From contig JALRGF010000718.1 in NCBI GenBank assembly GCA_023253495.1, positions 1 to 6,442 of the forward strand: a DNA stretch of 6,442 bases, in the 5' to 3' direction. A program made the translations under genes and the position numbers. The stretch's first letter is position 1; each line of letters starts with the position of its first letter. The DNA is from Verrucomicrobiales bacterium (GTDB lineage Bacteria > Verrucomicrobiota > Verrucomicrobiia > Verrucomicrobiales > V1-33). Below are positions 5,007 through 6,442 of this stretch, piece after piece. Under the pieces are notes generated by a model. That model was not told the origin of the DNA, searched no databases, and saw only the letters and a list, made by a program, of their open reading frames with translations.

Positions 5007-6442
5007 GTCCGCCGAACTTCCCAAGATCGTCCGCCTGGCCACCTTGAAGACGCCGGAGGCCTTTCGTGCGCATGCGGCGTCCCTCGGGGTGGAGGTGCCG
5101 TGTGATGAGGCACTGGTGCCGGTGTCGGAATCTCCGTTGCTGCAGCCGATGAGCGGGCTGGTGCTCAACGGGCGCACGCCCGGCAACCGGCTGGCGGTGC
5201 ACCCGATGGAAGGTTGGGACGGGACGACCGCGGGCGGAGTGACCGATGACATGCGGCGGCGCTGGCGGCGGTTTGGCGAGAGCGGGGCCAAGCTGATCTG
5301 CGGGGGCGAGGCGATGGCGGTGCGTCCGGACGGCCGGGCCAACCCGAACCAGCTGATTCTGTCGGAGGAAAACCGGGAGGGGATTGCCGGGCTGGTGGCC
5401 GAGTGCCGGGAGGCGCACCGCGCGCATTGGGGAGATGATGCGGATCTGGTCATCGGGTTTCAGCTGACCCACAGCGGCCGCTTCTGCCGCCCGCATTCCC
5501 GGGAATGGGAGTCGCGGGTGGCGTACCGGCATCCGCTGCTCGATCGCAAATTCAATGTGGTCAGCGATGCCCAGGTGCTGAGCGACGATGACATGGACGT
5601 GCTGGTGGCCGACTATGTGCGGGCGGCGCGGGTGGCGCGGGAGGCCGGAGCGGATTTCATCGATGTGAAACATTGCCACGGGTATCTGCTGCATGAATTT
5701 CTCGGGGCGCACACGCGGCCCGGACGCTATGGCGGATCGTTTGAAAACCGGACCCGCCCGCTGCGGGACATCGTGGCCGGCCTGCGCGCGGATGGGAATG
5801 AGATCGATCTGGCGGTCCGGCTGAGCCTGTTTGACATGGTCCCGCACCGGCCGGACCCGGCGCGCGCGCAACCGGGCAAGCTCGGGCCCGGGATTCCCGA
5901 GGATTTTTCCGGCTGCCTGCCGTACCGGTACGGCTTCGGGGTGGCGGCGGACGACCCTCGGCAGATGGATCTGAGCGAGACCCACCGGTTCGTCGCGCTC
6001 TGCGCGGACCTCGGAATACGCCTGATCAATGCCACGGCCGGTTCGCCATACTACACGCCGCACATCCAGCGGCCGGCAGCATTTCCGCCGAGCGACGGGT
6101 ATCAGCCGGCCTGCGACCCGTTGATTGATGTGGCACGGCAGATGCAGGCGCTGCGGGAGGTCAGGGCGGCGGCGCCGGCGGGCCTCGTCTTTGTCGGCAC
6201 CGGGTACTCATACCTGCAGGAACATCTGCCGCTGGTCGCCCAGGCGGCGGTGCGCGACGGATGGACCGACGCCGTCGGGCTCGGGCGCATGGCGCTTTCG
6301 TATCCGCAGTTTCTGCGGGAGGCGGCCGCGGGCGCTCCGATCAACACGCGCTTGATCTGCCGGACCTTCAGCGACTGCACGACCGCGCCGCGAAACGGCC
6401 TGAGGAGCGGCTGTTACCCGCTCGACGCGTTCTACAAGACGC
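5005..6442 (+). CDS. Old Yellow Enzyme-family NADH:flavin oxidoreductase (3' end outside window)
   Basis: FMN-dependent oxidoreductase with a TIM-barrel fold, cytoplasmic. 479 residues are visible with no stop. From the start: a family-specific N-terminal extension; SPLLQPM (43-49) and GNRLAVHPMEGWDGT (60-74), matching the FMN-contacting 'NR...PM' strand; GFQLTHSGRFCRP (151-163, 'QL.H.GR'); DVKHCHGYLLHEFL (220-233) with GRYGGSFENR (240-249), the substrate/FMN signature; VFVGTGY (396-402) and VGLGRMALSYP (425-435), the FMN phosphate loops; and a Cys-containing segment with C452, C458 and C470. The first catalytic His of the usual H-x-x-H pair aligns with Lys222, while the second is kept as His225. 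ATG 5005-5007 fits the N-terminal length of this subgroup, but it lies in a hairpin stem and has no adjacent ribosome binding site. The substrate is unknown. The Cys spacing C-x5-C-x11-C does not match the C-x2-C-x3-C-x11-C iron-sulfur motif of 2,4-dienoyl-CoA reductase relatives, and the rest of the protein is out of view. Confidence 0.9.
   Translation, partial: MSAELPKIVRLATLKTPEAFRAHAASLGVEVPCDEALVPVSESPLLQPMSGLVLNGRTPGNRLAVHPMEGWDGTTAGGVTDDMRRRWRRFGESGAKLICGGEAMAVRPDGRANPNQLILSEENREGIAGLVAECREAHRAHWGDDADLVIGFQLTHSGRFCRPHSREWESRVAYRHPLLDRKFNVVSDAQVLSDDDMDVLVADYVRAARVAREAGADFIDVKHCHGYLLHEFLGAHTRPGRYGGSFENRTRPLRDIVAGLRADGNEIDLAVRLSLFDMVPHRPDPARAQPGKLGPGIPEDFSGCLPYRYGFGVAADDPRQMDLSETHRFVALCADLGIRLINATAGSPYYTPHIQRPAAFPPSDGYQPACDPLIDVARQMQALREVRAAAPAGLVFVGTGYSYLQEHLPLVAQAAVRDGWTDAVGLGRMALSYPQFLREAAAGAPINTRLICRTFSDCTTAPRNGLRSGCYPLDAFYKT

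Noticed and set aside
4777..6063. 428-codon open frame on the minus strand
   Set aside because: It lies antisense to the well-supported flavin oxidoreductase frame, its translation is Arg/Pro/His-rich with no recognisable domain, and it arises from high GC at third codon positions.

Overview
This is a GC-rich bacterial stretch whose genes sit on both strands, mostly as separate housekeeping genes. The organism is probably a Verrucomicrobiota or PVC-type bacterium. The reasons are: a PEP-CTERM (exosortase-sorted) C-terminus ending in a Pro-Glu-Gly-Gly motif, a hydrophobic helix and an Arg cluster; the long N-terminal form of the NADH:flavin oxidoreductase; a compact 178-residue dCTP deaminase; and weak or absent Shine-Dalgarno sites. 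This placement is inferred from family resemblance and was not tested.

Layout, left to right. (1) 1-441 (+): the C-terminal end of an AlgJ/AlgX-like SGNH-fold protein whose expected Gly-Asp-Ser-His motif reads Gly-Asp-Glu-His. (2) 532-1068 (-): dcd, dCTP deaminase, preceded by a nested inverted/tandem repeat at 1074-1141. (3) 1201-1581 (-): an A-type iron-sulfur carrier (IscA/ErpA/SufA family). (4) 1646-2440 (+), divergent from it: a clear archaeal-type 4-phosphopantoate--beta-alanine ligase (phosphopantothenate synthetase, COG1701). (5) 2367-3152 (-): an exonuclease III-type AP endonuclease, overlapping the ligase gene tail-to-tail by 74 bases. (6) 3263-4672 (+): an exported PgaB/IcaB-like polysaccharide deacetylase with a C-terminal Ig-like region and a tandemly duplicated start. 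(7) 4715-4972 (-): the remnant of a PEP-CTERM protein gene. (8) 4926-5006: a candidate promoter, an orphan Shine-Dalgarno-like site and a perfect 13-bp hairpin. (9) 5005 to the right edge (+): an Old Yellow Enzyme-family oxidoreductase that starts inside the hairpin and is cut by the window edge.

Functionally, dcd (dUMP supply for dTTP), the iron-sulfur carrier, the pantothenate-branch ligase (coenzyme A) and the AP endonuclease (base excision repair) are core metabolism and repair. The AlgJ-like protein, the deacetylase and the PEP-CTERM remnant all point to extracellular polysaccharide and surface biology, but they do not form one operon.

I did not find a convincing new multi-gene system. 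The best leads are the archaeal-type CoA enzyme in a bacterial neighbourhood, the hairpin-embedded start codon next to a decayed surface-protein gene, the altered catalytic motifs in two enzymes, and the structured leader of dcd. No rRNA, tRNA, CRISPR array or transposase gene was seen.
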